Notes: generated by a model from the sequence alone, not told the origin. A stretch of DNA of 64,000 nt from Phenylobacterium sp. (GCF_030680185.1 NZ_JAUXVZ010000047.1:1-64000), one strand, 5' to 3'; numbered from the stretch's first letter, positions 1-10,182 are shown. Made by a program: numbers and translations.

Positions 1-1
1 C

Positions 2-631
2 GCCATGCCCCACTGGATGCCGCGCAAGCTCGGCCTTCGCCTGGCCGCCAAACGCATCCGCAAGCTGGTGGGAAACATGGAGGACTATGGCCTGCCCAAG
101 CCCGACCATGAGCCGCTGACCGCCCACCCCTCGGTCTCCGGCGAGTTCCTCACCCGGGCCGGCTGCGGCGACATCAAGTTCAAGCCGAACATCGCCGAGC
201 TGATGGGCGACCAGGTGCGCTTCGAGGACGGCAGCGTGGAGACCGTGGACGCCATCATCTACGCCACCGGCTACAAGATCAGCTTCCCCTTCTTCGACGA
301 CCCGGACCTAAAACCCGACGCCGAGAACCGCTTCCCCCTGTTCAAGCGGATGATGAAGCCCGGCGTGCCGAACCTCTTCTTCATGGGCCTGGCCCAGCCC
401 CTGCCGACCCTGGTCAACTTCGCCGAGCAGCAGACCAAGCTGGCCGCAGCCTGCCTCACCGGCCGCTACGTCCCGCCGCCGCGCGCAGAGATGGAAGCCA
501 TCATCGCCAAGGACGAAGCCCTGCACCTCGGCCACTTCTACAAAAGCCAGCGCCACACCATCCAGGTCGACTTCGGGCTCTATGTGCACGACCTGATGAA
601 GGAGATTGGGCGGGGGGAGAGGCGAGGGTAA
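2..631 (+). CDS. Flavin-containing monooxygenase, C-terminal part (5' end outside window)
   Basis: The open frame enters from the left edge, so the FAD-binding N-terminus is missing. The visible C-terminal part has the ATGYK motif near residue 88 that is typical of flavin-containing and Baeyer-Villiger monooxygenases, in the setting 'VDAIIYATGYKISFPFF'. This family uses FAD and NADPH to oxygenate a small nucleophilic or ketone substrate, and the substrate cannot be told from this fragment. It ends at TAA shortly before the AT-rich ATPase gene and has normal host-like composition, so it marks the left flank of that insertion. Confidence 0.8.
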   Translation, partial: AMPHWMPRKLGLRLAAKRIRKLVGNMEDYGLPKPDHEPLTAHPSVSGEFLTRAGCGDIKFKPNIAELMGDQVRFEDGSVETVDAIIYATGYKISFPFFDDPDLKPDAENRFPLFKRMMKPGVPNLFFMGLAQPLPTLVNFAEQQTKLAAACLTGRYVPPPRAEMEAIIAKDEALHLGHFYKSQRHTIQVDFGLYVHDLMKEIGRGERRG

Positions 632-634
632 CCC

Positions 635-717
635 TTGACAAGCACTTCGCAGCACCTCTGCCATAGACGACATCGTGAGATCGATTGAGCCTGCCCACAC
701 ATACGGGCAGCGGAGGG
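635..717 (+). promoter_or_regulatory. Possible promoter and hairpin leader of the P-loop ATPase gene
   Basis: TTGACA at 635-640 is a perfect -35 hexamer. A weak -10 candidate (TGCCAT, 659-664) lies 18 bases downstream. Between promoter and gene there is a perfect 6-bp inverted repeat, CTGCCC (691-696) and GGGCAG (705-710), immediately followed by the GGAGGG Shine-Dalgarno at 712-717. The dyad could be an operator or could affect translation. This is read from sequence only and the -10 match is poor. Confidence 0.25.
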
Positions 718-720
718 AAA

Positions 721-2340
721 ATGTTCAAAAAGATTGCGGATCTCGATATCGGCTCAATCGACGCTATCAACTATAGCGGCCGAAAAGAAAAGGAACTTCT
801 GAAGCGCATATTTTATAAAGACGCGTTCTTAGACCGAATTCTAGAGACTAAAAAGTATTTTATCGTCGGCGAGAAGGGAACCGGAAAAACTGCATACGCC
901 ACTTACCTTAGCAACGGCGTCTACAATTCTACAAATTCGACGACAAAAAATATCAATAGCACGGACTATACTAAATTCTATCACTTAAAGCAAATAGGTC
1001 ACCTTCCGGTGTCTGATTTTATAGATACATGGAAAGTAATACTTTTACTTTTACTTTGTGACCATATAAAAGAGAATGGACGTTCGAGATTTGGGGCGCC
1101 CGAGAAGTTCAAATCCGCCCAGCAAGCAATTGAAAAGTACTACGACTCGGCTTTCGATCCGGAGGTCGTCAGCGCCATCGAATTCGTGAAAGATGCAGAG
1201 ATTAGCGCCGAGCTACTTGTAAAGTATGCAAAATTAGCCGCATCAGAAAGGTCGAGCGTCTCGGCCTCTGGCACTAAGTTCCAGACCAATCTACTCATAA
1301 TTGAAAAATCTCTAAAAGAGGCTATCTCTTCGTTAGACTTGAGAGATGATCATATTCTTTTCATTGACGGAATCGACGTTAGGCCAAGCGCGCTAAGTTT
1401 TACAGACTACATGGAATGCGTTAGAGGCCTTGCATTCGCAGTATGGCAACTTAATACCGAGTTTCTAGCTAACATTAGGGACTCAAAAGGGCGAATTAAG
1501 GTAGTTCTTCTGCTACGGCCCGACATATTTGATGCGGTTGAGTTCCAGAATGCCAACGCTAAAATGAGAGATAACTCTGTAAATTTATCCTGGATTACTA
1601 CCTACGGTGATTACAGGACGTCTCGCATATTTCAACTAGTGGACGGCATTCTTGCTAAGCAAACCGGACACGATCCAATGATTGCCGGAGAGGCATGGGA
1701 TCACTATTTCAATTATGACGTTCCAAATATGCGCATCGCAGAACGTCTAGACAATCCGTTCGTTTCATTTCTGCGATATTCTTTTTATAGACCCAGAGAT
1801 GTAATATCCTACCTTGGAATTATGCAAGAATATGTTCGTCAGCACAATTCCGGTATGATGAATTTTACAGACCGCGTATTTTTGAACTGCCAAAAGGAGT
1901 ATTCGGACTACTTACTTGGTGAAGTTCGTGATTATCTATCATTCTACTATTCGTCCGCAGATTTCAATGAACTCGTCGGATTTTTTAAATTTATGAAAGG
2001 AAAGAGCAAGTTTTCATGGGACGAATTTATTGAGAATTACACGCGCTTTCATGCAGCTAATTCCCGAGAGAAGCTAACGCTTCAGCAGCTTAAGGATGGC
2101 CCAGAAGAGTTCATTCAGTTTCTTTATTCTATGAATGTGGTTGGGTACGACGAGGAGGCTGAACATGGGCCAGGGCGGTTTGTACACTGGTGTTTCCGCG
2201 ATAGAACCCCCGTCAACTTGTCACCGAAGATTCCAACCGGACTGAACGCAGGTCGTCCGTACGGAGTTCACCCAGGTTTGGTGCGAGCCCTCCAGGTTGG
2301 CGGCGAAAACGAAGCCAAGGCTACACATCGGCGGCGCTAG
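721..2340 (+). CDS. Orphan P-loop ATPase (resembles the Sll1717 family), AT-rich
   Basis: This 539-residue protein has a Walker A motif GEKGTGKT at residues 50-57 and a Walker B-like strand HILFIDGID at 211-219. The middle is helical, and the last 100 residues look like a winged-helix or lid region. It fits the P-loop ATPases annotated as Sll1717 family, whose function is poorly known. I prefer the ATG at 721 because GGAGGG lies just upstream; an upstream in-frame start at 685 lacks such a site. The gene is far richer in A and T than its neighbours (codons such as aaa, ttt, ata and tta are common), which indicates recent transfer. It stands alone between a monooxygenase and ahpC with no integrase or partner. 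A role in defence or stress is possible but unproven. Confidence 0.7.
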   Translation: MFKKIADLDIGSIDAINYSGRKEKELLKRIFYKDAFLDRILETKKYFIVGEKGTGKTAYATYLSNGVYNSTNSTTKNINSTDYTKFYHLKQIGHLPVSDFIDTWKVILLLLLCDHIKENGRSRFGAPEKFKSAQQAIEKYYDSAFDPEVVSAIEFVKDAEISAELLVKYAKLAASERSSVSASGTKFQTNLLIIEKSLKEAISSLDLRDDHILFIDGIDVRPSALSFTDYMECVRGLAFAVWQLNTEFLANIRDSKGRIKVVLLLRPDIFDAVEFQNANAKMRDNSVNLSWITTYGDYRTSRIFQLVDGILAKQTGHDPMIAGEAWDHYFNYDVPNMRIAERLDNPFVSFLRYSFYRPRDVISYLGIMQEYVRQHNSGMMNFTDRVFLNCQKEYSDYLLGEVRDYLSFYYSSADFNELVGFFKFMKGKSKFSWDEFIENYTRFHAANSREKLTLQQLKDGPEEFIQFLYSMNVVGYDEEAEHGPGRFVHWCFRDRTPVNLSPKIPTGLNAGRPYGVHPGLVRALQVGGENEAKATHRRR

Positions 2341-2347
2341 GCCTGCC

Positions 2348-2384
2348 ATCGACCCCCTCTATCGACCCCCCAGATAAAATCGAT
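2348..2384 (+). promoter_or_regulatory. Candidate OxyR-type site upstream of ahpC
   Basis: The four spaced tetranucleotides ATCG-N7-CTAT-N7-CCAG-N7-CGAT match the OxyR pattern ATAG-N7-CTAT-N7-ATAG-N7-CTAT at 12 of 16 positions. The site lies about 77 bases before the ahpC start, a sensible place for activation of a peroxide-defence gene. The third element is weak and no oxyR gene is in the window, so this is a suggestion only. Confidence 0.3.
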
Positions 2385-2460
2385 TTCTGCGATGCAGCAT
2401 GGGGTGGTAGGAAGGCGGTGTTTCCTCCCCCTATCCACAAAACGCCCAGGAGCGCGCCGC

Positions 2461-3024
2461 ATGGCTTCCGTCAACACGACCATCCTTCCCTTCACCGCCC
2501 AGGCCTATAAGGGCGGCAAGTTCGTCGAGGTCAGCGACGCCGACCTGAAGGGCAAGTGGTCGGTGGTCTTCTTCTACCCGGCCGACTTCACCTTCGTCTG
2601 CCCGACCGAGCTTGAGGACCTGGCCGACAACTACGCCCAGTTCCAGAAGCTGGGCGTGGAGATCTATTCGGTCTCGACCGACACCCACTTCTCGCACAAG
2701 GCTTGGCACGACTCCTCGCCGGCCATCGGCAAGATCGAATACACCATGATCGGCGACCCCTCGGGCCTGGTCACCAACAACTTCGGCATGATGCGCGCGG
2801 GCCAAGGCCTGGCCGACCGCGGCACCTTCCTGGTCGATCCGGAAGGCGTGATCCAGTTCATGGAAGTCACCGCCGAGGGCATCGGCCGTAACGCCATGGA
2901 GCTGCTGCGCAAGATTCGCGCGGCCCAGTACGTGGCCGCCCATCCGGGCGAAGTCTGCCCGGCCAAGTGGGAAGAGGGCGAAAAGACGCTCTCGCCGTCC
3001 CTGGACCTCGTCGGCAAGATCTAA
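2461..3024 (+). CDS. ahpC: Alkyl hydroperoxide reductase subunit C (2-Cys peroxiredoxin)
   Basis: AhpC reduces hydrogen peroxide, organic hydroperoxides and peroxynitrite in the cytoplasm and is recycled by AhpF. The 187-residue protein has the peroxidatic Cys47 in FVCPTE and the resolving Cys166 in HPGEVCPA, the pattern of typical two-cysteine AhpC enzymes, and its length is normal. The ATG at 2461 follows an AGGAG ribosome site and gives the expected N-terminus; an upstream in-frame start would add an unrelated extension. ahpF follows on the same strand, separated by a 258-base spacer that can form a long hairpin. Confidence 0.97.
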   Translation: MASVNTTILPFTAQAYKGGKFVEVSDADLKGKWSVVFFYPADFTFVCPTELEDLADNYAQFQKLGVEIYSVSTDTHFSHKAWHDSSPAIGKIEYTMIGDPSGLVTNNFGMMRAGQGLADRGTFLVDPEGVIQFMEVTAEGIGRNAMELLRKIRAAQYVAAHPGEVCPAKWEEGEKTLSPSLDLVGKI

Positions 3025-3076
3025 GGCCGACCCTTTCCAGATCCCCTGATCCTGCCGGGTCAGGCTGACGGAATAA

Positions 3077-3132
3077 GGGGCGTTTCCGGTCCCGTCTGGC
3101 GCACGCGCCGGGCAGGCCTGCGGGAACGCCCC
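3077..3132 (+). other. Long imperfect hairpin between ahpC and ahpF
   Basis: GGGGCGTTTCCG at 3077-3088 pairs with CGGGAACGCCCC at 3121-3132 (11 of 12 bases). The loop itself contains a small GC-rich stem. There is no U-run, so it is not a standard intrinsic terminator. It could stabilise the ahpC message or reduce readthrough into ahpF, a common way to get more AhpC than AhpF. The rest of the spacer holds nothing recognisable. Confidence 0.4.
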
Positions 3133-3282
3133 GCCCGCCCTATCGATCGTGGAACCGAAAAGGCGCGCCGGACCTAGACTTGGTCCAGGCCCTGCCGGGC
3201 CGTGGTCGCCGCCCTGATCGTTTTCCTCCCCCTGCGCGCCGCGGGTCTTAGGCCCTTTGCGCGCGAACACCGGAACCGAGCC

Positions 3283-4869
3283 ATGTTGGACGACACTCTG
3301 AAGAGCCAGCTGCAGGGCTATCTGCAGAACGTCACCCAGCCGGTCGAGCTGGTGGCCACCCTTGGCGAGGACGCCAAGAGCGCGGAGATGAAGGACCTGC
3401 TGAACGACATCGCCTCGGTGTCGGGCGGCAAGGTGACCGTGCGCCTGGATGGCGACGATGAGCGTAAGCCTTCCTTCGAGATCCGCCGCACCGGGACCGA
3501 TGTGGCCGTCACCTTCGCGGGCCTGCCCATGGGCCACGAATTCACCTCGCTGGTTTTGGCCCTGCTGCATGTGGGCGGCCATCCGCCCAAGGTGGACGCC
3601 GAGACCGTCGAGCAGGTGAAGGCGCTGGACGGCGACTTCGTGTTCGAAACCTATTTCTCGCTGTCGTGCCAGAACTGCCCCGACGTGGTGCAGGCGCTGA
3701 ACACCATGAGCGTGCTGAACCCGCGCATCCGCCACGTGGCCATCGACGGCGCGCTGTTCCAGGAAGAAGTGGCCGCCCGCCAGGTCATGGCCGTGCCCAC
3801 CGTCATGCTGAACGGCGCGGAGTTCGCGCAAGGCCGCATGACCCTGGAACAGGTGCTGGCCAAGCTGGACACCGGCGCGGTCGCCCGCGAAGCCGAGAAG
3901 ATCAAGACCAAGGAACCCTTCGAGGTCCTGGTGATCGGCGGCGGTCCGGCCGGCGCGGCGGCCGCCATCTATGCCGCCCGCAAGGGCATCCGCACCGGCG
4001 TCGCGGCCGAGCGGTTCGGCGGCCAGGTGCTCGACACCATGGCCATCGAGAACCTGACCGGCACCCCGCACACCGAGGGCCCCAAGCTGGCGTCCGACCT
4101 GGAGCGCCATGTGCGCGACTACGAGGTCGACATCATGAACCTGCAGAAGGCCGCCAAGCTGATCCCGGCGACCGAGACCGGCGGCCTGGTCGAGGTGGTG
4201 CTGGAGAACGGGGCGTCGCTGAAGTCGCGCACCGTCATCCTGGCGCCCGGCGCCCGCTGGCGGCAGATGAACGTCCCCGGCGAAGACAAGTATCGGAACA
4301 AGGGCGTGGCCTACTGCCCCCACTGCGACGGCCCGCTCTATAAGGGCAAGCGCGTGGCGGTGATCGGCGGCGGCAATTCCGGCGTCGAGGCGGCCATCGA
4401 CCTGGCCGGCATCGTCGCCCACGTCACCCTGATCGAATATGACGGCAAGCTGCGGGCCGACGAGGTGCTGCAGCGCAAGCTGAAGAGCCTGAAGAATGTC
4501 GACGTCATCACCTCGGCCCTGACCACCGAGGTGATCGGCGACGGGTCCAAGGTGACGGCTCTGACCTATAACGACCGCGGGACCGGCGAGAGCCACACGG
4601 TCGAGCTGGACGGCATCTTCGTGCAGATCGGCCTGGTGCCCAACACCGAATGGCTGGCCGAGGGCGGCGTGGCCCTGTCCCAGCGCGGCGAGATCGAGGT
4701 CGACGCCAAGGGCCAGACCTCGGTGGCCGGCGTGTTCGCCGCCGGCGACGCCACGACGACGCCCTACAAGCAGATCGTCATCGCCATGGGCGAAGGCTCC
4801 AAGGCCGCCCTCTCGGCCTTCGACTACCTGATCCGCCTGGCCCCGGTGGAGGCCCGCGAAGCGGCTTAA
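3283..4869 (+). CDS. ahpF: Alkyl hydroperoxide reductase subunit F
   Basis: AhpF is the FAD-dependent NADH:peroxiredoxin reductase that regenerates AhpC. The 528-residue protein has the N-terminal tandem thioredoxin-like region with redox pair Cys129/Cys132 (SCQNC), an FAD-binding motif ([11 protein letters not shown]), the catalytic CPHC pair Cys345/Cys348, and an NAD-binding motif ([11 protein letters not shown]). Length and motif order are those of complete AhpF. I chose the ATG at 3283 because it gives the usual [10 protein letters not shown] start; a GTG 81 bases upstream would add a non-homologous tail. It is functionally coupled to ahpC. Confidence 0.97.
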   Translation: MLDDTLKSQLQGYLQNVTQPVELVATLGEDAKSAEMKDLLNDIASVSGGKVTVRLDGDDERKPSFEIRRTGTDVAVTFAGLPMGHEFTSLVLALLHVGGHPPKVDAETVEQVKALDGDFVFETYFSLSCQNCPDVVQALNTMSVLNPRIRHVAIDGALFQEEVAARQVMAVPTVMLNGAEFAQGRMTLEQVLAKLDTGAVAREAEKIKTKEPFEVLVIGGGPAGAAAAIYAARKGIRTGVAAERFGGQVLDTMAIENLTGTPHTEGPKLASDLERHVRDYEVDIMNLQKAAKLIPATETGGLVEVVLENGASLKSRTVILAPGARWRQMNVPGEDKYRNKGVAYCPHCDGPLYKGKRVAVIGGGNSGVEAAIDLAGIVAHVTLIEYDGKLRADEVLQRKLKSLKNVDVITSALTTEVIGDGSKVTALTYNDRGTGESHTVELDGIFVQIGLVPNTEWLAEGGVALSQRGEIEVDAKGQTSVAGVFAAGDATTTPYKQIVIAMGEGSKAALSAFDYLIRLAPVEAREAA

Positions 4870-4897
4870 GGGGAGGCGGCGCCCCCACCCCCAACGC

Positions 4898-4987
4898 CGT
4901 CATGCTCGGCCCTGTGCCGAGCATCCCTGTCGAGGGCGGACGCAAGCGTCGAGAGGGATCCTGGGCACAAGGCCCAGGATGACGGCG
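4898..4987 (+). repeat. Bipartite palindromic repeat (CGTCAT...ATGACG family), copy A
   Basis: Two perfect 9-bp hairpins, ATGCTCGGC/GCCGAGCAT and ATCCTGGGC/GCCCAGGAT, are joined by a GTCGAGGGCGGACGC spacer and bounded by CGTCAT and ATGACGG. It is nearly identical to the copy at 5195-5286. The element lies in the 563-base gap between the convergent ahpF and VOC genes, which holds only such repeats. Confidence 0.85.
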
Positions 4988-5010
4988 GAGAGGGAGGCCC
5001 ACCCACGCCC

Positions 5011-5052
5011 CTCATCCTGAGGTGCGAGCGTAAGCGAGCCTCGAAGGACGCA
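5011..5052 (+). repeat. Short palindromic repeat (CTCATCCTGAGG...CCTCGAAGGACG family)
   Basis: A 42-base element with outer arms CTCATCCTGAGG and CCTCGAAGGACG and an inner dyad GCGAGCG/AAGCGAGC. The same family occurs at 5306-5347 (inverted), 5378-5418, 17144-17183 (inverted) and 17225-17268. The flanks are constant while the inner hairpin varies, as in REP-like elements. Confidence 0.8.
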
Positions 5053-5068
5053 AGGCATCCCCGTCTCC

Positions 5069-5156
5069 GTCACCCTCGGGCTCGACCCGAGGGTCCATGC
5101 ACACCGCGGCCAAGGCCTGCGTTCATGGATGGTCGGGTCAAGCCCGACCATGACGG
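5069..5156 (+). repeat. Bipartite palindromic repeat, divergent copy
   Basis: It has the same architecture as 4898-4987: CGTCA at the start and ATGACGG at the end, with two hairpins ACCCTCGGG/CCCGAGGGT and ATGGTCGGG/CCCGACCAT. The stem sequences differ but are compensated, so pairing rather than sequence is conserved. Confidence 0.75.
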
Positions 5157-5194
5157 TAGAGGGGGTGAGCGCAGTTCCCCCTCCACCCCCACGT

Positions 5195-5286
5195 CGTCAT
5201 GCTCGGCCTTGTGCCGAGCATCCCTGTCGAGGGCGGGCGCGAGCGTCGAGAGGGATCCTGGGCACAGGGCCCAGGATGACGGTGGA
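5195..5286 (+). repeat. Bipartite palindromic repeat, copy B
   Basis: A near-exact second copy of 4898-4987 with the same two hairpins and CGTCAT/ATGACGG ends. It differs at only a few bases, suggesting recent duplication or ongoing mobility. Confidence 0.85.
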
Positions 5287-5305
5287 GAGGACTGCGCGCC
5301 GTCCT

Positions 5306-5347
5306 CGTCCTTCGAGGCCCTGCTAGCGCAGGGCGCCTCAGGATGAG
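5306..5347 (-). repeat. Short palindromic repeat (CTCATCCTGAGG family), inverted copy
   Basis: Read on the minus strand it begins CTCATCCTGAGGCGCCC and ends CCTCGAAGGACG. The inner hairpin (GCGCCCTGC/GCAGGGC) differs from the copy at 5011-5052. Confidence 0.75.
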
Positions 5348-5377
5348 GACGGACTTCAGACGCCCACATCCACGCCC

Positions 5378-5418
5378 CTCATCCTGAGGTGCGAGCGAAG
5401 CGAGCCTCGAAGGACGCA
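5378..5418 (+). repeat. Short palindromic repeat (CTCATCCTGAGG family)
   Basis: Nearly identical to 5011-5052, one base shorter in the loop. It abuts the 3' end of the VOC gene. Confidence 0.8.
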
Positions 5419-5432
5419 CGGCCCAGCAGCCC

Positions 5433-5894
5433 CTACCCCACCGCAGCCTTGATCGCGTCGATGTCCAGCTTGACTTGGCTCAGCATCACGGCGCTCGCCC
5501 TCTCCGCCGTCTTTGGATCGGCCAGCAGGGCGTGGAGCTCCACCGGCACGACCTGCCAGGAGACGCCGAAGCGGTCCTTCAGCCAACCGCACTGAACCGG
5601 CTGTCCGCCGTCGGTCAGCCTCTCCCAGTAATAGTCCACCTCGCCCTGGTCAGCGCAGGGGATGACGAAGGACACCGCCTCGGAATGCGGGAACTGCGGC
5701 CCGCCGTTCAGGCCGGAGAATTTCTGGCCATCCAGTTCGGCCTCGACCAGCATAGCCTTTCCAGGCTCACCCATCCCGCCCTCGGGATAGCGGGTCACGT
5801 TCAGGATCTTCGAATTGGGGAAGATCCCGACATAGTGGCTCATGGCCTCTTCGGCCTCGGTGTCGAACCACAGGCAGGGATTGATCTTAGGCAT
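5433..5894 (-). CDS. VOC-family (PhnB-like glyoxalase fold) protein
   Basis: This 153-residue protein has the PhnB / 3-demethylubiquinone methyltransferase-like VOC fold. It begins MPKINPCLWFDTEAEEAM, contains YVGIFPNSKI, and has the late segment 'DRFGVSWQVVP' that is diagnostic for this group. Such proteins are small metal-binding or vestigial enzymes of unknown substrate; the old methyltransferase label is not supported by the fold. It is transcribed downstream of the OhrR-like regulator on the same strand, 63 bases away, so the two may be co-transcribed. Confidence 0.85.
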   Translation of the reverse strand: MPKINPCLWFDTEAEEAMSHYVGIFPNSKILNVTRYPEGGMGEPGKAMLVEAELDGQKFSGLNGGPQFPHSEAVSFVIPCADQGEVDYYWERLTDGGQPVQCGWLKDRFGVSWQVVPVELHALLADPKTAERASAVMLSQVKLDIDAIKAAVG

Positions 5895-5957
5895 GGCGTC
5901 CTCCGTCGTTGGGCTGACCCAAGGACGCCCCAGAGGTCGGCCGACCGACAGAGGCCG

Positions 5958-6464
5958 TTAATTCTCTTCCGGCGCCTGGGCCTGGAGGGCGGCGTTCATC
6001 ACCTGAAGCTTCTCGCGCAGGTCGGCGATGTCGGCCTCGGCCATGGGCAGGCGGCGAACCACCTCGCAGCGGACATCGGCCACCTGCTCGCGCAGGTCCC
6101 AGCCGGCCTGGGTCAAGGTCACCCAGACCAGCCGCTCATCGGCGGTGTCGCGGGCGCGGGCCACCAGGTCCGCCCCCTCCATCCGCTTGATCAGCGGGGT
6201 GAGCGTGCCGGTGTCCATGGACAGGGTCTTGCGCAGATCGCGCATGGTCAGCGGGCGCTCGGCCTCCCACAGGGCGATCAGCACCAGATATTGCGGATAG
6301 GTCAGGCCGAGCGGATCCAGCAGGCCGCGATAGATGCGCGTCACCTGGCTGGCGGCCACCTGCAACGCCAGGCAGAGCTGGCGATCCACATAGAGGTCCC
6401 GCAGGCGGTGGGGCAGCTCGGCCGCCTCAGGCCTGGCAAAGGTATTTGTGGTGAAAACTGACAT
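5958..6464 (-). CDS. ohrR: MarR-family regulator, OhrR-like peroxide sensor
   Basis: A 168-residue winged-helix repressor. The segment DRQLCLALQVAA places a cysteine at residue 31 in the position of the reactive cysteine of OhrR, and the wing segment DTADERLVWVTLT follows the helix-turn-helix. OhrR represses ohr until organic hydroperoxides oxidise the cysteine. No ohr gene is visible; the VOC gene lies downstream and a chemoreceptor gene diverges upstream. The start at 6464 gives about 15 residues before the conserved region, slightly long but plausible. The family is certain; the OhrR identity rests on the cysteine and overall similarity. Confidence 0.75.
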   Translation of the reverse strand: MSVFTTNTFARPEAAELPHRLRDLYVDRQLCLALQVAASQVTRIYRGLLDPLGLTYPQYLVLIALWEAERPLTMRDLRKTLSMDTGTLTPLIKRMEGADLVARARDTADERLVWVTLTQAGWDLREQVADVRCEVVRRLPMAEADIADLREKLQVMNAALQAQAPEEN

Positions 6465-6544
6465 GGATCAAAGCCGACCGCAGCAACATGCGCCTACAGA
6501 CAGCCTAGGGTAGAATGGCAAACCAAACCTTTACGCAATCATTT

Positions 6545-6571
6545 TTGATTCAATCAGGTTTGATACAATCA
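6545..6571 (+). promoter_or_regulatory. Tandem operator-like repeat between ohrR and the chemoreceptor gene
   Basis: TTGATTCAATCA (6545-6556) is repeated as TTGATACAATCA (6560-6571) with a 15-base period in an AT-rich patch of the divergent promoter region. Each unit is a near-palindrome (TTGAT...ATCA). Known OhrR operators are AT-rich dyads containing TACAAT, which the second unit includes. It could autoregulate ohrR or control the divergent gene. Confidence 0.45.
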
Positions 6572-6635
6572 CTTGTTAGGGATTGCGGGGCCATAGGGAA
6601 GAACAACGTTCCTCCAATACCCGCAGGACCTCCCC

Positions 6636-8141
6636 ATGTTCCGCTTCGACTCCAAACGGCAGAAGGCCCAGGATCTCGAACTCTCCGAGCTGCGCGCCAA
6701 GTCGGCCGCCATGCTTCGGTCGCAGGCCGTCATCGAATTTGAGCTCGACGGCACGATCATCACCGCCAATGAGAACTTCCTCGGCGCGATGGGCTACACC
6801 GCCGACGAGGTGGTGGGCCGCAAGCACAGCATCTTCGTGCCCCCGGATTTCGCCAAGAGCCCCGAATACGCCGCCTTCTGGGACGGCCTTCGCCGGGGTG
6901 AATTCATGGCCGAGAAGTATCTGCGCCTCGGCAAGGGCGGCAAGGAGATCTGGATCCAGGCCAGCTACAACCCGATGTTCGACCCCGACGGCAAGGTCTA
7001 CAAGGTGGTGAAGTTCGCCACCGACGTCACCGCCATCGAGGACGAGCGCGCCCGCAACGAGGCCGAGCGCCGCCAGCGCCAGGCCGACCAGCAGATGGCC
7101 ATGAGCGCCATCGGCGCTGGCCTCTCGGCCCTGGCCGAAGGCGACCTGCGCGCCCGCATCGACGGCGACTTCCCCGCCGAATACGCCGCCCTGCAGCAGG
7201 ACTTCAACGCCGCGGCCGACCGCCTGGGCGAAGCAATGGCCGCCCTGGTGGCCGTCGCCGACCAGATCGGCATGAGCACCGGCGAGATCAGCCAGGCCTC
7301 CGACGACCTGTCGCGCCGCACCGAACAGCAGGCCGCAAGCCTGGAAGAAACCGCCGCGGCGCTGGACGAGATCACCGCCACGGTGAGGAAGTCCGCCGAA
7401 AGCGCTCGCCTGGCCCGCGACTCCGTGGCCGTGACCCGCGGCGACGCCGAGGCCTCGGGCAAGGTGGTCCGCGAGGCGGTCGCCGCCATGGGCCAGATCG
7501 AACAGTCCTCGGCCCAGATCGGCCAGATCATCGGCGTCATCGACGAGATCGCCTTCCAGACCAACCTTCTGGCCCTGAACGCTGGGGTCGAGGCCGCCCG
7601 GGCCGGCGACGCCGGCCGTGGCTTCGCCGTGGTGGCCTCCGAAGTCCGGGCCCTGGCCCAGCGCTCGGCCGACGCCGCCAAGGAGATCAAGACCCTGATC
7701 AGCGCCTCGGCCGGCCATGTGGCTGGCGGCGTGCGCCTGGTGGCCGAGACCGGCCAGGCGCTGGAGACCATCGTCACCCAGGTCAGCCAGATCAACGGCC
7801 TGATGATCGAGATCTCCGCCTCCTCCGAGGAGCAGTCGATCGGCCTGGCCCAGGTCAACTCGGCCGTTAACCAGATGGATCAGATTACGCAGCAGAATGC
7901 GGCCATGGTCGAGGAATCTACCGCCGCCAGCCATGCGCTCGCCCAGGAGACCGCCGAGCTGAACCGCCTGATGGGCCGGTTCCAGTTCGCCACGGACATC
8001 CGCCCGCGCGCGCAATCCAAGGCTCCGGTCCGGGCGCCTCGCCCTGTCGCCCCCGCCCGTGCGCCGCGTCCCATGACGCACGGATCGGCGGCCTTGAAAT
8101 TGGCGCCCGTGGCCCAAGAGGCCGGCTGGGAGGAATTCTGA
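6636..8141 (+). CDS. Soluble PAS-domain methyl-accepting chemotaxis protein
   Basis: This 501-residue cytoplasmic chemoreceptor has no signal peptide or membrane segment. Residues 25-135 form a PAS domain ([15 protein letters not shown], then a [22 protein letters not shown] end), about 145-195 look HAMP-like, and 200-445 form the signalling coiled coil. The hairpin tip [21 protein letters not shown] binds CheA and CheW. The last 50 residues are a Pro/Arg-rich tail ending in GWEEF, similar to the C-terminal pentapeptide that tethers CheR. It probably senses a cytoplasmic or redox signal. cheW follows after two bases, so the pair is one transcription unit. Confidence 0.93.
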   Translation: MFRFDSKRQKAQDLELSELRAKSAAMLRSQAVIEFELDGTIITANENFLGAMGYTADEVVGRKHSIFVPPDFAKSPEYAAFWDGLRRGEFMAEKYLRLGKGGKEIWIQASYNPMFDPDGKVYKVVKFATDVTAIEDERARNEAERRQRQADQQMAMSAIGAGLSALAEGDLRARIDGDFPAEYAALQQDFNAAADRLGEAMAALVAVADQIGMSTGEISQASDDLSRRTEQQAASLEETAAALDEITATVRKSAESARLARDSVAVTRGDAEASGKVVREAVAAMGQIEQSSAQIGQIIGVIDEIAFQTNLLALNAGVEAARAGDAGRGFAVVASEVRALAQRSADAAKEIKTLISASAGHVAGGVRLVAETGQALETIVTQVSQINGLMIEISASSEEQSIGLAQVNSAVNQMDQITQQNAAMVEESTAASHALAQETAELNRLMGRFQFATDIRPRAQSKAPVRAPRPVAPARAPRPMTHGSAALKLAPVAQEAGWEEF

Positions 8142-8143
8142 CC

Positions 8144-8605
8144 ATGAACGACCAGGACACCATGTCGGCCAGCGGCGAGCTGATCACCGTCATCATCGGC
8201 GCCCAGCGCTTCGCCATCGACATCCAGCTGGTCCGCGAGATCCGCGGCTGGACCACCTCGACCCCGCTGCCCAATGCGCCGGACTATGTGCTGGGCGTGA
8301 TCAACCTGCGCGGCGCGGTGCTGCCGGTGCTGAACCTGGCCGCCCGCCTGGGCCTGCCGGCCAGCGCGGCGGGGCCGTCGTCGGTCGTCATCGTCGTCGA
8401 TCTGGTGGGCCGCACGGTCGGCCTGCTGGTGGACGCGGTCAGCGACATCATCAATGTCGGCGAGGGCGAGATCCAGCCCGCGCCGGTGATCGGGGCCGCC
8501 GCCTCAAAGGGCCTGGCCCGCGGCATGATCACCACCGACGAAGGCATCATTACCCTGATCGACATGAGCGGCATCCTGCCGACCGTCGCACAGGAAGCCG
8601 CCTGA
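8144..8605 (+). CDS. cheW: Chemotaxis coupling protein CheW
   Basis: CheW links receptors to the CheA kinase. The 153-residue protein is one CheW domain with the family segments FAIDIQLVREIRGW, NAPDYVLGVINLRGAVLPVLNL and LVDAVSDIINV. It starts two bases after the receptor stop and is presumably translationally coupled to it. No CheA or other core chemotaxis genes are nearby, so this is an accessory receptor-coupler pair. Confidence 0.95.
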   Translation: MNDQDTMSASGELITVIIGAQRFAIDIQLVREIRGWTTSTPLPNAPDYVLGVINLRGAVLPVLNLAARLGLPASAAGPSSVVIVVDLVGRTVGLLVDAVSDIINVGEGEIQPAPVIGAAASKGLARGMITTDEGIITLIDMSGILPTVAQEAA

Positions 8606-8622
8606 CCTCTAAATTCTAGGGC

Positions 8623-9999
<1,377 letters not shown>

Positions 10000-10182
10000 G
10001 AAGGGCTCTTGGAATTGAGGCGAGGGAAGGCGCGACCATAGCGACCGCCTGCGCCCTGGCCAGCCTTGCGTTGCGCCACAGGCTGAGGGCCCGCCCTATG
10101 GGCGCTTCTGAACGCAATGCGACCACCAAGCTGACCTCGGGTGAGCTTTGACAAGGCCGGACGGCCCGCTCAACCTCATGCC

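Noticed and set aside
632..2460. Defence island or integrated element around the P-loop ATPase
   Set aside because: Only one gene has foreign composition; I found no integrase, partner genes, tRNA or flanking direct repeats, so calling it a defence system would go beyond the sequence.
2431..4596. A 721-codon minus-strand frame across ahpC and ahpF
   Set aside because: It lies antisense to two well-defined enzymes and encodes a low-complexity sequence; shadow of GC-rich codon use.
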